The notes: generated by a model from the letters alone, not told the origin. A stretch of 58,953 bases of DNA from Candidatus Poribacteria bacterium (GCA_007571305.1 RKRR01000045.1:1-58953); one strand, 5' to 3'. Positions 8,431 to 17,661 are shown, numbered from the stretch's first letter. Numbers and translations: made by a program.

Positions 8431-8913
8431 TCAGTTTTTCAACAGCAATGCGAGTGCGAAAACAATTAATCCCGCTATCAGCATCAAATTTTTCCAGACG
8501 TTGATATAAAGGTTATAATTAGACTGCACATCTGCATCGGGTGGAGTGATTTCGAGGTGCCGCCGATAGACCGAACTGTACAATCCCCAAAAGAGTGTCA
8601 TGATGCCAAACGCCACGAGTTTCGCGACAAAAGCTAACATATAGGATCTGAAATCATTGTTAGCATTCCCAGTAAAAAAGCCGTTATTCCATGCGACGAT
8701 AAAAAATACCATCGCGCCTGTCGTCAGTAAAACATGAATCATCAATCGTATCAGTACCCGAAAACGATTGTGAATTGCTAACAGGTTTTGGGGCGGTAAG
8801 TTGCGCTGTAGAATAGGCATCGCGACGAAGGTAGAAAAGGTAACACCACCGAACCAGGCGATTGCCGCTAACAGATGGACACCTCGGATGACAAGCTCCA
8901 CGCTCTCACGCAT
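8431..8913 (-). CDS. CopD-like four-helix membrane protein
   Basis: A 160-residue inner-membrane protein with four hydrophobic helices, at about residues 8-30, 54-76, 88-112 and 136-158. The first helix carries RGVHLLAAIAWFGGVTF, the pattern of the CopD/DUF2269-like family, where the conserved His often binds a metal or haem. A copper- or haem-related role is possible but not shown. There is no strong ribosome site at 8913. A sigma-70-type promoter lies 29 bp upstream, so it is probably a single-gene unit. No copper-resistance partner is present. Confidence 0.72.
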   Translation of the reverse strand: MRESVELVIRGVHLLAAIAWFGGVTFSTFVAMPILQRNLPPQNLLAIHNRFRVLIRLMIHVLLTTGAMVFFIVAWNNGFFTGNANNDFRSYMLAFVAKLVAFGIMTLFWGLYSSVYRRHLEITPPDADVQSNYNLYINVWKNLMLIAGLIVFALALLLKN

Positions 8914-8941
8914 TCGTTTCTATAATCCCTATTTTTCATAA

Positions 8942-8970
8942 ATGATACCATACTTTGCGTCCAAAGTCAA
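8942..8970 (-). promoter_or_regulatory. Sigma-70-type promoter for the CopD-like gene
   Basis: Minus strand: TTGACT (8965-8970), a 17-base spacer, TATCAT (8942-8947). The -10 box is 28 bases before the start codon. Confidence 0.6.
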
Positions 8971-9054
8971 ATTTGTCTTCGCTCTACACACTTGACCAGA
9001 AGTAGCATCACACTGCGGACAGCGAGAGGCAATTATAAATCTCAAGACGGCGAG

Positions 9055-9924
9055 TCACGGCTTCAAATTGACGAAAATCAGTGCGACTACCGCGAGTAGT
9101 GCACCGATGAGAGGTATTCGCCCCAATCGCTCGCGGAGGAATACCATACCAACAAACATCGTGAACAACACGCCACCGGAACTTGACATCGGAAAAGCAA
9201 TCAAAGCACTCACCTTATCCAGCGCAATGAGGAGTGCCCAGCTTCCGGCGACATTACAGATGCCTATGAGCGTGCCGTAGAAGACCTCCCACCAATTCGG
9301 CCACGTTTTCTGATAGAGGCAGACCCCCAAATAGATAAGTGTAGCGACACCGAAAAGTAGACTCATATAGAGGGATTTCTCATCAATAGGACACATCTCG
9401 TTGAAGGCTTTCATGGTGAGGCGTGAGATACCGGTGACAATCAGAATTATAACAGCAATAGCGAATCCTAAACCTTGAGGGACATCCGGTTTGTCAGGTG
9501 TAAATTTGTAGGTCGGTTCTTTTTCTCGTTGGCTGAGGAGTGGGATTGCCACGAAAGTTAAGAGAAGTCCTACGGCTTGCCAGAGATTGGGAATCTCCTT
9601 CCAGAATAGCATTGACACTAAAATCGGGACTACGATCGATAGCCTAACGAGTGCTGCCGTGACAACAATCCCGCTAAGTTGGATCCCAAGTGTAAATAAC
9701 TCAAACCCAGCGGCGTACGTCACACCGTTTGATATACCCAATACGAAGGTTAACTTTGAGAACTCATAATCCTGTTCCTGGGACAGAACCCAGCTGCTGA
9801 TAAAGAAAGCAACGAGGTAGTTGACAAAGCCGATCGGATTTAAGCGTTGTTGATTATCTTTGGCATGCTTGAGGAAGAGCCCAAAGCCGGAGAGCAGGAC
9901 AATATTGAGAATTAGGAAGAGCAT
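9055..9924 (-). CDS. EamA/DMT-superfamily transporter
   Basis: A 289-residue protein with about ten transmembrane helices in two homologous halves, as in the drug/metabolite transporter superfamily. The second half contains GICNVAGSWALLIALDKVSA and ends with RLGRIPLIGALLAVVALIFV, typical of EamA domains. It probably exports or imports a small metabolite; the substrate is unknown. The start has no ribosome site, and the ATG follows a -10-like TATACC by only 4 bases, which suggests a leaderless message. Two MITE elements lie in the 370-bp gap upstream. Confidence 0.85.
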   Translation of the reverse strand: MLFLILNIVLLSGFGLFLKHAKDNQQRLNPIGFVNYLVAFFISSWVLSQEQDYEFSKLTFVLGISNGVTYAAGFELFTLGIQLSGIVVTAALVRLSIVVPILVSMLFWKEIPNLWQAVGLLLTFVAIPLLSQREKEPTYKFTPDKPDVPQGLGFAIAVIILIVTGISRLTMKAFNEMCPIDEKSLYMSLLFGVATLIYLGVCLYQKTWPNWWEVFYGTLIGICNVAGSWALLIALDKVSALIAFPMSSSGGVLFTMFVGMVFLRERLGRIPLIGALLAVVALIFVNLKP

Positions 9925-9928
9925 TTTT

Positions 9929-9957
9929 GGTATAGTCGTCAGAAAAATAGTTGTCAG
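9929..9957 (-). promoter_or_regulatory. Possible promoter giving a leaderless transcript
   Basis: Minus strand: CTGACA (9952-9957), 17 bases, TATACC (9929-9934), then AAAA and the ATG of the transporter. The -35 box is part of the dispersed CTGACAACTG-type intergenic motif. Confidence 0.4.
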
Positions 9958-10016
9958 CAGTTGGAAGTTAGGAAGTCGAAAAGTTGTGCCATTCTAACTT
10001 CCTAACTTTCGTACAC

Positions 10017-10142
10017 TTATAGTAGAATCCGACAATAAATTTACACTTGTCGCATAGCCTGTTAGGCTGTGCCATCAGAACAGATAACTTCATAGCCCAC
10101 ACGACGCTACAAGTGTCCAAGTAATTACGGAATCTGCTATAA
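10017..10142. mobile_element. MITE-like element, family A copy 1
   Basis: A 126-bp element with imperfect terminal inverted repeats: TTATAGTAGAATCCG at the left, and TTATAGCAGATTCCG as the complement of the right end. A second inverted segment is ACACTTGT/ACAAGTGT. The centre holds GCATAGCCTGTTAGGCTGTGCC, a small hairpin shared with families B and C. No coding capacity. A second copy is at 38062-38192. Confidence 0.7.
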
Positions 10143-10178
10143 TAATTTTCTGATCGCCGACTGCCGCCCGCTATCTTT

Positions 10179-10270
10179 AACCCAAGCAGTTCATAGTGTA
10201 GGGTGTTGGTCTCCTATGCTCGAATATGCACAACCTAACAGGTTATGCTACAAAGGTGGCAACTTGGGTT
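10179..10270. mobile_element. MITE-like element, family B copy 1
   Basis: A 92-bp element beginning AACCCAAG and ending CTTGGGTT, flanked on both sides by ATCTTT (10173-10178 and 10271-10276), a 6-bp target duplication. Inside are GTAGGGTGTTGGTCTCCT and the hairpin core GCACAACCTAACAGGTTATG. It lies 28 bp from the oxidoreductase stop and shares the 374-bp gap with the family A element. Confidence 0.75.
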
Positions 10271-10297
10271 ATCTTTCTTGATAACCGATGATTTGTA

Positions 10298-11272
10298 TTA
10301 TTCCATCGGCAACGCGACTTTGGTTTTCTCTCTTGCAGATTGATAGGTCGCCAGAACGACTTCTACAGCATGTTTTCCGCCTCTACCGTCAATCATAGGC
10401 GTTTTGTTATCTCGGATGCAGTCGACAAAATGGGTGAGTTCGCCGATGACCCCGTGAGGGCCATCTCGGTCAGGAACGATTTCTTTCCACTCCTCACCGC
10501 GTTTTTTGAGATAGGCGAGGTCAGCTGACATATCTAAGCGGAGTGAACCTTCGGAACCGTCAATAATGGTTTCGTTGGTGCCACGTGCGCCGAGGAAGCC
10601 GCCCCACCGTAGAATACCCACTGCTCCGGAATCGTAACGAATGAGCGAGACGGTGTAATCTTCCCAATCATCGTGCCCAGAAAAACTGCCTACTTCGGCA
10701 GCGACGGTGAGGGCAGTGCCCCCGAACCAATTAATCAGATCGGATTTGTGGATGCCGTTTTCCAGAAGTCCACCGACAGTGCCGTACCAGGTTTCGGGAC
10801 GGCTACGCGGGGCATTATAGGGACCTGTGTAATCAGTTTCGATATAGGTAATATCTCCAATATCGCCAGCATCGACCATCTGCCTACCGAGTTCGTGGAC
10901 TGGATAGAAGCGTAACACCTGCCCTACCATCAGGTGTGTTCCCGCCCTATCCGATGCCTCGATCATTGTGTTTGCATCAGCGAGGGTCAACGATAGCGGT
11001 TTTTCACAGAAAGCATGTATGCCCGCTTCAGCGGCATCAACGATGACCTGCGTATGTGCGATCGGCGGTGTTGCAACGACAACAGCGTCCACAATAGCAA
11101 ATAATTCGTGATAGTCCTGGAACGCGCGAATTTGATGCCGTTGGGCGACGGCTTCCGCGGTGTCCAAGCGGAGATCTGCTACACCTACAAATTCACAATT
11201 TTCAACATTAGGGAGCGAGTTACAATGGGCGTTTCCCATGCCACCGACTCCGACTACACCTATGCGAACCAT
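10298..11272 (-). CDS. Gfo/Idh/MocA family oxidoreductase
   Basis: A 324-residue dinucleotide-dependent oxidoreductase. The Rossmann motif GVVGVGGMG is near residues 5-13, and E90-K91-P92 is the family catalytic-loop motif. GGLLENGIHKSDLINW in the C-terminal half carries the usual conserved His. The closest described activities are inositol or sugar dehydrogenases, but the substrate is not readable. The start is well supported by GAGGAGGATTCAAA before the ATG. It appears monocistronic, with the TVP38 gene ending 92 bp upstream of its start. Confidence 0.9.
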   Translation of the reverse strand: MVRIGVVGVGGMGNAHCNSLPNVENCEFVGVADLRLDTAEAVAQRHQIRAFQDYHELFAIVDAVVVATPPIAHTQVIVDAAEAGIHAFCEKPLSLTLADANTMIEASDRAGTHLMVGQVLRFYPVHELGRQMVDAGDIGDITYIETDYTGPYNAPRSRPETWYGTVGGLLENGIHKSDLINWFGGTALTVAAEVGSFSGHDDWEDYTVSLIRYDSGAVGILRWGGFLGARGTNETIIDGSEGSLRLDMSADLAYLKKRGEEWKEIVPDRDGPHGVIGELTHFVDCIRDNKTPMIDGRGGKHAVEVVLATYQSAREKTKVALPME

Positions 11273-11363
11273 TTTGAATCCTCCTCTGCTTGAATGCTCG
11301 TAAGAGAGGTCTCAACCTCGAATCTTTATCATAGCGTAAGTCAGGCCTACAAAGCCCTTCCAC

Positions 11364-12071
11364 TTAATCTTCTTCAGAAATTCGGTTTTTCAGAAGCCAT
11401 TTTATAATTGAGATTGCGATGACGATACCAAAACCAAAAAGAATCCATTTGATGTGCGGCGAGGCACTTTCACCGAGATAAGAATAAATCAAGGTGGCTG
11501 GCATTTGACCGATCCCAGTGGCAACCCAAAACCCGAGAAACCGCATCCGGGTCGCGCCTGCAAAATAACTGATAACATCAAAAGAAATGAACGGCATTAA
11601 GCGAGCAATAAGAATGGCATAAGTCCCGTATTTTTCTACGAAATCATTTGCCTTTTCAACTGCGGGTTGACTGATGAGTTGCGTAATCCGTTGGATACCG
11701 AGATAGCGAGCGATATAGAAGCAGAATGCAGCTCCAACCATAGAACTGCTCCACGACAAAAGTGAACCCCACCAAAATCCGAAGAGCGTGCCGTTTGCAA
11801 AGGTAATCAGAAACGCTGGTAAAGGCGCAATCACACTCTGAAAGACCATGAGTATCGCCGATACAACGGGCGCGAAGGCACCATAACTTGCGATGTACGC
11901 CCGAACTGTTTCAATACTCTGAAAAGCCGCGGTGAGTTCGAGGAAATACCCCCAAATTTGTCTATGATAGGCACCACCAAGCACTAATCCAACCAGTATC
12001 ACAAGCAGTAATATAACGTGACGCTTTTTGTGTCCGAAAACCGAGCGGAGGCTGCCCATTATCTTACACAT
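11364..12071 (-). CDS. TVP38/TMEM64 (DedA-like) family membrane protein
   Basis: A 235-residue inner-membrane protein with five or six hydrophobic helices. The SNARE-associated/DedA-type core covers about residues 70-200: PLPAFLITFANGTLFGFWWG, then YGTYAILIARLMPFISFDV, then SYFAGATRMRFLGFW. Members are implicated in lipid flipping or membrane homeostasis; the exact role here is unknown. The start overlaps the stop of the upstream dehydrogenase by 8 bp (gATGtgTAA), so translation is coupled. A second in-frame ATG is at residue 5. Confidence 0.87.
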   Translation of the reverse strand: MCKIMGSLRSVFGHKKRHVILLLVILVGLVLGGAYHRQIWGYFLELTAAFQSIETVRAYIASYGAFAPVVSAILMVFQSVIAPLPAFLITFANGTLFGFWWGSLLSWSSSMVGAAFCFYIARYLGIQRITQLISQPAVEKANDFVEKYGTYAILIARLMPFISFDVISYFAGATRMRFLGFWVATGIGQMPATLIYSYLGESASPHIKWILFGFGIVIAISIIKWLLKNRISEED

Positions 12072-13002
12072 CTTTCGCTTGCCGTATCAAAGCACGGTTC
12101 ATTCGTTCTCGAAGCTGCTGTATCTTTTCATCTGTCCAACTGTAGAAGCCTTCCTTGGACTTCACGCCGAGTTTCCCGGATTCAACCATCTGTTGGAGGA
12201 GTGGATTGATGTCAGATGAACTGTTGAGGTCCTTATAGAGTTCTTCAAAAGCGGCAAGTACAAGATCCCACCCAGCGAGTTCAAAGACCTCAAAGGGACC
12301 AGCGACGCTAAGCCGCCGACCGAAACTGTTGCGTACAACCAGATCCACGGTCTCTGCACTGGCGATGCCTTGTTCAACGATGGCAAATGCTTCCCGAATC
12401 AAGGCGGCTTGCAGCCTCGGTCCGACAAAACCGAGTGCTTCTTTCTCAATGATGGCAGGTGTTTTACCAATCGTTTTTAAGAGTTCGAACGTCACTTCAA
12501 CCGTTTCATCAGATGTATCAGGACTACGAATCAGCTCGACGAGCGGAATCAGATAAGGTGGATTAAAATAGTGGGTATTGAGTATCTGATTTTTACGTTT
12601 CGCATTTACACCGATTTGACTCGGCATTAATGCCGTCGTATTGCTCGCCAAAATTGTGTGCGTTGGACATATTGTGTCCAATTTACCAAATATCTGTTGT
12701 TTGAGTGCCAAATTCTCAGTCACGGCTTCCACTACAAAGTCCGCATTTTCAGCGACTATTTCGATTTCTGTAGAGGTCTGAATTCGCCGTAGGGTATGGG
12801 AAATACTCTCCTCTTGAATAATGGCATTTGAGGCGAGTACATTTAGATTTTGTTCAATTTGGATGAGGGCAATTTCGAGGTATTCGTTGGTGACATCGTG
12901 CAAATAGACGCGGTATCCTGCGCTTGCAAATTCCTGCGCGATGCCGTGCCCCATCAAACCTGCCCCAATAACTGCAACTTGTGCAATTTCATCAGTTGTC
13001 AT
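12064..13002 (-). CDS. 3-hydroxyacyl-CoA dehydrogenase family protein
   Basis: A 312-residue NAD-dependent dehydrogenase of fatty-acid or related acyl-CoA metabolism. The NAD-binding motif is GAGLMGHGIA (residues 13-22). NTHYFNPPYLIPLVE carries the family catalytic His region. The C-terminal helical domain contains ALGFVGPRLQAALIREA. It lacks the hydratase half of fused FadB-type enzymes. I chose the ATG at 13002 because AGAGGAAAGAAG precedes it; a longer reading to 13107 runs back inside rsmI. It overlaps rsmI by 11 bp and the TVP38 gene by 8 bp, so the three form an overlapping operon. Confidence 0.9.
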   Translation of the reverse strand: MTTDEIAQVAVIGAGLMGHGIAQEFASAGYRVYLHDVTNEYLEIALIQIEQNLNVLASNAIIQEESISHTLRRIQTSTEIEIVAENADFVVEAVTENLALKQQIFGKLDTICPTHTILASNTTALMPSQIGVNAKRKNQILNTHYFNPPYLIPLVELIRSPDTSDETVEVTFELLKTIGKTPAIIEKEALGFVGPRLQAALIREAFAIVEQGIASAETVDLVVRNSFGRRLSVAGPFEVFELAGWDLVLAAFEELYKDLNSSSDINPLLQQMVESGKLGVKSKEGFYSWTDEKIQQLRERMNRALIRQAKDV

Positions 13003-13690
13003 CTTCTTTCCTCTCGCTAGCAATAAGAATAGTAAATTCCCCTCGCGGGTCGGTGTCCCGAAATTTCTCCAATGCTTCACCGACATTCCCGCGAAACACC
13101 TCTTCAAACCGTTTGGTCAACTCGCGTGCGACGACGATGTCCCGTTCACCCATCACTTCAAGGGCATCTTCAAGGAAACGCCGGAGTCGATACGGGGATT
13201 CAAAGAGAATTAACGTCCTTTCCTCGTCGGCGAGTCCACTCAACTGACGCTTTCTTTTCCCAGATTTTGGAGATAAGAACCCTTCAAAAGCAAAGTTATG
13301 TAAGGGTAGTCCAGAGATGGATGCCGCTGTGACGACTGCCGATGCTCCAGGAATAGGAACGATCGGAATTTCTGCCGCAATGCATCCACGCAAGAGCGGA
13401 TATCCCGGATCGGAGATGATCGGCGTGCCAGCATCTGAAACGAGCGCAATTGTCTCACCCACCTTCAGGCGTTCGATGAGTTTGTCTCTCTTTATCTGCT
13501 GGTTACCTTCAAAGTAACTTGTGAGCGGTGTTTGAATCTTATAATGTGTTAGCAGACGACGGGTGTGACGGGTATCCTCAGCGGCAACAAGGTCTACCTC
13601 TTTGAGGATGCGAAGTGCGCGCAGCGTAATATCTTCTAAATTCCCAATGGGCGTGCTAACGAGGTAAAGCGTACCGGATGGCGTGTTCAT
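12992..13690 (-). CDS. rsmI: 16S rRNA (cytidine(1402)-2'-O)-methyltransferase
   Basis: A 232-residue tetrapyrrole-methylase-fold enzyme that 2'-O-methylates C1402 of 16S rRNA in the decoding centre. Family signatures are clear: TLYLVSTPIGNLEDIT at the N-terminus, AAEDTRHTRRLL, VSDAGTPIISDPG and IPGASAVVTA. RsmI proteins are usually about 280 residues. This one ends just after the core at GEFTILIASERKEDDN and lacks the usual C-terminal extension, which is common in some lineages. The ribosome site is weak. It is first in the overlapping run with the dehydrogenase and the TVP38 gene. Confidence 0.93.
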   Translation of the reverse strand: MNTPSGTLYLVSTPIGNLEDITLRALRILKEVDLVAAEDTRHTRRLLTHYKIQTPLTSYFEGNQQIKRDKLIERLKVGETIALVSDAGTPIISDPGYPLLRGCIAAEIPIVPIPGASAVVTAASISGLPLHNFAFEGFLSPKSGKRKRQLSGLADEERTLILFESPYRLRRFLEDALEVMGERDIVVARELTKRFEEVFRGNVGEALEKFRDTDPRGEFTILIASERKEDDN

Positions 13691-13819
13691 TTTACTAACT
13701 GTCGGCTATCGGAAACCGTCAGCAATCAGAAACTATGAATAGAATCTGGCTGCTGATGGCTGAAGGTTGATAACTACTTCCCCTTGCGATATCGCGTGCT
13801 TCATGCTAAATTATCCAGA

Positions 13820-14653
13820 ATGAAAACGACCTACGGTATCATAAGTTTTCTGTGGTTGATAACATCAGTCTATGCACAGCCGGTTCCTGACAAAAGACCA
13901 TTTGAATCGGCGCGCCCGCTCTATGTCGGTGCGCGGGCATTAGGGATGGGCAATGCTTTTACTGCTGTTGCTGACGATGCCAGTGCAGGCTTTTGGAACC
14001 CAGCTGGCCTCATCCAGTGGCAGGGTGTGAAACTCTTCGCAGTCAATAAGTTCCACGACCGCAGCGATTACCGGTTCGACCCGAAGGGTATAGGTTATAG
14101 CTACCGTGGCTATAGCCTATTTTGGGGAAATAAAATCGCCATCGGTGTCGATAGTGGCGTTCCTGATTTTAATTATTACGGCATCGCGAGCCAATTCGGT
14201 CCGTATGTCGCCGCTGGATTAAGTCTCAAGTTTAAACGGAGACACCCCTCCGATGTCTATCAATTCTTCGGCTACGAGACAGCGTATGATCTCGGCTTGC
14301 TTTTCAAACCACATCCAAATCTCAAGTTCGGGTGCCTCGCGCAGAACCTCGAAGGTTATGGGATCCAATGGCTCACGCTCGGCATCTCCTATCGTTATGC
14401 GGAGCACTGGTTGCGAAGCGCGCCGTGCGAATTTTCAGTCGATGTCGCCCTCCCCATCAAAGGTAAAACACCAGAATTATACATCGGAGCGGAGTGGTAT
14501 CCTTTCTCTATACTCCCTATCCGTCTTGGCATCTCAAACGGTTCACTAACAGGTGGAATGGGTATCACGTGGAAAGGGATTCACATCAATTACGCCCGAA
14601 TTTTCGAGAAACACTCCACCTCTGATTTTATCGAAATAGCAATCAGTTTTTAG
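13820..14653 (+). CDS. Exported outer-membrane beta-barrel protein (PorV/TraF-like)
   Basis: A 277-residue protein with a signal peptide (MKTTYGIISFLWLITSVYAQ). Just after it is RALGMGNAFTAVADDASAGF, then WNPAGL, the N-terminal signature of the FadL/PorV/UPF0164-like outer-membrane families. The rest alternates hydrophobic and polar residues as expected for beta strands and ends in ISF, a typical aromatic barrel terminus. I took the ATG at 13820 rather than 13784 because the signal peptide starts there. It is flanked by minus-strand genes and has no operon partner. The transported substrate is unknown. Confidence 0.8.
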   Translation: MKTTYGIISFLWLITSVYAQPVPDKRPFESARPLYVGARALGMGNAFTAVADDASAGFWNPAGLIQWQGVKLFAVNKFHDRSDYRFDPKGIGYSYRGYSLFWGNKIAIGVDSGVPDFNYYGIASQFGPYVAAGLSLKFKRRHPSDVYQFFGYETAYDLGLLFKPHPNLKFGCLAQNLEGYGIQWLTLGISYRYAEHWLRSAPCEFSVDVALPIKGKTPELYIGAEWYPFSILPIRLGISNGSLTGGMGITWKGIHINYARIFEKHSTSDFIEIAISF

Positions 14654-14685
14654 TAATCAGTCGTCAGTTAAGACATATTAGGGTT

Positions 14686-14775
14686 AAGCCAAGTTGCAAG
14701 TTTTGTAGCATAACCTGTTAGGTTGTGCAGCTTCGCACGCAGGAGACCAACACCCTACGCTACAAGGGTGAACTT
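14686..14775. mobile_element. MITE-like element, family B copy 2 (degenerate end)
   Basis: About 90 bp, inverted relative to copy 1. It contains AAGTTGCAAGTTTTGTAGCA, then the hairpin core ATAACCTGTTAGGTTGTGCA and GGAGACCAACACCCTAC. One end has decayed and no target duplication is visible. It lies between two convergent genes. Confidence 0.6.
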
Positions 14776-14809
14776 ATTTTTCGATTTTGCGATAGCTGGC
14801 AACCTACAA

Positions 14810-16252
14810 CTATCTATTACTGCTCTCTTCCCAATCCAATGCCTCTTGACTCCATTCAAACTGCTGCAATGGACCAAATTTGAGGTTGACCGTCAAACTT
14901 TTCGGGGTCGGAGAACTGTCGAACAGATTGAAATCTCGGACAACAACGTAGGTATGTTGTCCATCGGTAATGTTTTGGCACGCCTCAATGAAATCATCTA
15001 AGTTGCGGATCTGTTTTCCGTTTATATCAAGAATCACGACCTTAGAGTTTCCATTCCGTTCCTGTAGACCGACACGCGAGAAACTACTCCCTGCAGCGGC
15101 GTACGGTAAATAAACACCATCGGCTTCTAAGAAGAGTATCCGACGGAGTTGGGGTGTAATATCGTGAAAGACAGCACCGCCAAACCTAACAAACCGCCGG
15201 ACCTTCTTCGCCTCCAAGTCCTCCACAGGGACATCAAGGTTCAGGTTAGCACCGTTTCGGTAGACCTCTAATGTGATACTTTTTCCGACATTCCGGTTCA
15301 GGATGGCATCAAAGGTATAAAGGTCATCCTTGATAAGTTCATTATCAATACGATAGATAATATCAGATGCGCGGAGGATGGTCTCGCCTGTGGTCCTCGG
15401 AACAATGGATTCAATCTGAATAACCTTGGGTGTTCCGGCTTTGGAGGGACCTATCTCTGTGCGTAAATCACTTGGGAAATTGAAGTGTTTGATGGCTTCG
15501 CCAATAGAGATAAGTTCCAAATCGACACCGATTTCGCCGCGCTGGATTGACAATTTGTTGCGCATTAATTCAAGGGCATCATAGAGGTAATCAATCGGTA
15601 GTTCAAAACTGGAAGTATCCGTACCGCGTGCGTGAATAGCGATGACCTCACCTGCGGTATTCCACACAGGGCTCCCGCTTGATCCGCCTGTTCGGTCGAA
15701 AGTTGTGTGGATATAACTGGAATGGCGGTCGCCTTTGTTGACATTGAGGTTCGTAATTCTCCCGAATTTGATCGTATATTCCTCTTTCTCGTTGTTTCCA
15801 ATAAGCAGGAGTTCATCTCCGAGAGACAGTGAATCCCATTCGCCGAGTTCAACGGCTTGAAGTTCAAAATCGACCTCAGTGGGATCAATTTGGTAAAACC
15901 CGAAATCATGCGTCGGATCGTAGTAGAGAATACGGGCTTCCGTAAAACTGCCGTCGTGAAAATTGATTTTGACATAGGCGGGACTGCTGCCGGTGACATG
16001 GCGGTTCGTGGCGATAATGCCGTGTTCCGCATCCACAACGAAACCAGTGGCAAAATTTGTGCCTTTCACTTCTGTTTCAAAGACGATTTCAGAGGAGGTT
16101 TCGACATTTACCACCATCGGTTTGTAGGCGGCAATCTGTTCTGTCCAGTCATGTTGGGAATTGGCGTTTATGGCGAAAATTAAAAACGAAAAAATTGTTA
16201 AGATTGTTCCGATCGTGGAGTTTTTAGTGAGAGTTCCAAAGATCTGTTTCAT
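14810..16252 (-). CDS. Exported trypsin-like serine protease with PDZ domains (DegP-like)
   Basis: A 480-residue periplasmic or secreted protease. A signal anchor or signal peptide covers residues 12-32. The catalytic triad is H85 (ATNRHVTG), D116 (THDFGFYQI) and S192 in GGSSGSPVW. Two PDZ-type regions follow, at about residues 225-335 and 350-470; RASDIIYRIDNELI and SKVVILDINGKQI are typical carboxylate-loop surroundings. The GGSSGS site replaces the usual GGNSGG. The role is probably envelope protein quality control. A strong promoter (TTGACA-17-TAAACT) lies upstream and the gene stands alone. Confidence 0.9.
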   Translation of the reverse strand: MKQIFGTLTKNSTIGTILTIFSFLIFAINANSQHDWTEQIAAYKPMVVNVETSSEIVFETEVKGTNFATGFVVDAEHGIIATNRHVTGSSPAYVKINFHDGSFTEARILYYDPTHDFGFYQIDPTEVDFELQAVELGEWDSLSLGDELLLIGNNEKEEYTIKFGRITNLNVNKGDRHSSYIHTTFDRTGGSSGSPVWNTAGEVIAIHARGTDTSSFELPIDYLYDALELMRNKLSIQRGEIGVDLELISIGEAIKHFNFPSDLRTEIGPSKAGTPKVIQIESIVPRTTGETILRASDIIYRIDNELIKDDLYTFDAILNRNVGKSITLEVYRNGANLNLDVPVEDLEAKKVRRFVRFGGAVFHDITPQLRRILFLEADGVYLPYAAAGSSFSRVGLQERNGNSKVVILDINGKQIRNLDDFIEACQNITDGQHTYVVVRDFNLFDSSPTPKSLTVNLKFGPLQQFEWSQEALDWEESSNR

Positions 16253-16291
16253 GATGCTCCCTTTTCCAATTTGGATTTTTTCAATTTTAAG

Positions 16292-16320
16292 AGTTTAACA
16301 CAGCAGGTCAGGGATGTCAA
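16292..16320 (-). promoter_or_regulatory. Sigma-70-type promoter for the DegP-like protease
   Basis: Minus strand: TTGACA (16315-16320), 17-base spacer, TAAACT (16292-16297), 39 bases before the ATG. Confidence 0.7.
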
Positions 16321-16434
16321 CCTTTTTTGGATACTTGTAAAGGTATCCGGTTACCAGAATTGGCTGTCAATTATCAACCATCAGCACAAGAAAATCTACC
16401 ATGAAAGCCGTTAACATAAGTTAATGTTCCTATC

Positions 16435-16463
16435 TTGACAACACCTCTCGAACGTGATATATT
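16435..16463 (+). promoter_or_regulatory. Sigma-70-type promoter for the formamidase gene
   Basis: TTGACA (16435-16440), 17 bases, TATATT (16458-16463). It gives a leader of about 190 bases with the hairpin at about 16500. Confidence 0.65.
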
Positions 16464-16637
16464 GTTTACATTGCTTTTTAATTCATGGAGCCCCTGGACC
16501 GCTCTCCACTTCGTTAGGAGCGGATTTCTGGTTAACTCCAAATAGGGTTTGGGAACTTGCACCAAAACCCAAGCATGCAACAACGGCGCATGCGAATTTG
16601 AGAAACGAACATCAACAATAGAATGCACGTTATTTCT

Positions 16638-16657
16638 CCGTAAGGTAAATTTAAAAT
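16638..16657 (+). promoter_or_regulatory. CCGCAAGG-type leader before the formamidase gene
   Basis: CCGTAAGG, then TAAATTTAAAAT, then ATG: one base differs from the consensus core and the 12-base spacing is kept. Confidence 0.5.
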
Positions 16658-17584
16658 ATGGCGACACATCACTTCACACCAAAAGTCTATTACACAGCAA
16701 TTGGTGCACACGAACCGGTGCTCCACATTGAGAGCGGCGATACTGTTCTCACAACTACTGTGGATAATGCAGGCTACGATGCCACCGATACGCAGATAAC
16801 CGAAAGAGGGAACCCACAAACAGGTCCTTTTTATATCCAATCAGCAGAACCGGGAGATACATTAGCTGTTCATTTCGATCGGATCGTCCCGAATCGTTCT
16901 ATCGGACGGACATCTATGACTGTTGCTCCGAATGTCCTCGACCCGGACTATGCAGCGTCCGAGATGCCCGAAGGCGGTCGTGGTCTCGCAGAGTGGCATG
17001 TGGATGTGGAGAAATGGACGGCGACCTTGATGACTCCAGAAACACAATTAGGTGAACTCACGTTACCTCTTGAACCGATGGTCGGGTGTTTCGGGGTGGC
17101 ACCGCCGCGAGGACAAGCGATCTCAACGGCGACCTCCTCTACACACGGCGGGAACATGGACTATCGCGGTTTTCAGGAGGGTGTTACCGTCTATTTCCCG
17201 GTCTTTGTCTCCGGGGCACTTTTTCATCTCGGTGATGGACACGCAGTGCAAGGTGATGGCGAAATCGTCGGGACTGGGATCGAAATCTCTTTTGATGTGC
17301 AGTTTACGGTTGAAGTGCGCAAGGGAAAAAGCATCAACTGGCCCCGTGCCGAAAATAGTGATTATATCCTCACAGCGGGCAACGCACGTCCATTGGATCA
17401 AGCAGTGCAACACGCGACGACGGAACTTCTGCGATGGTTGGATGAACTCGGTTTGGAAAAACGTGCCGCACATACCCTGTTAGGACAAACCGTAGAATAT
17501 GATATGGGTAACGTCTTTGATCCAGCGTATACAATGGTATGTAAAATCAAAAAGTCAATATTACGGGACATCGGGATTATGTAA
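16658..17584 (+). CDS. Acetamidase/formamidase family protein
   Basis: A 308-residue cytosolic amidase of the FmdA/AmdA family, which hydrolyses formamide or acetamide to ammonia and the acid. Family landmarks are ESGDTVLTTTVDNAG near residues 25-40, GPFYIQSAEPGDTLAVHF, MVGCFGVAPPRG (about 140) and HGGNMDYRG, followed by PVFVSGALFHLGDGHAVQGD, the strongly conserved active-site region. Length is normal. The start is supported by the leader at 16638 and a consensus promoter. Its likely role is to recover nitrogen from small amides. No amide transporter lies next to it. Confidence 0.93.
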   Translation: MATHHFTPKVYYTAIGAHEPVLHIESGDTVLTTTVDNAGYDATDTQITERGNPQTGPFYIQSAEPGDTLAVHFDRIVPNRSIGRTSMTVAPNVLDPDYAASEMPEGGRGLAEWHVDVEKWTATLMTPETQLGELTLPLEPMVGCFGVAPPRGQAISTATSSTHGGNMDYRGFQEGVTVYFPVFVSGALFHLGDGHAVQGDGEIVGTGIEISFDVQFTVEVRKGKSINWPRAENSDYILTAGNARPLDQAVQHATTELLRWLDELGLEKRAAHTLLGQTVEYDMGNVFDPAYTMVCKIKKSILRDIGIM

Positions 17585-17661
17585 CATGTGACCACAAGTC
17601 CCCCTGGTCAGGGGATTTAGGGGGCTGCGGATCTATCGGTCAAAATGTGACTGATAACCTT

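Larger units (their letters stand above)
16321..16657. other. Divergent intergenic region with a GC hairpin
   Basis: The stretch between the protease and formamidase genes holds their two divergent promoters. It also holds a hairpin near 16497-16525 (CCGCTC, loop, GAGCGG) that would lie in the formamidase leader, and a CCGTAAGG leader at 16638. No gene was found in it. Confidence 0.5.
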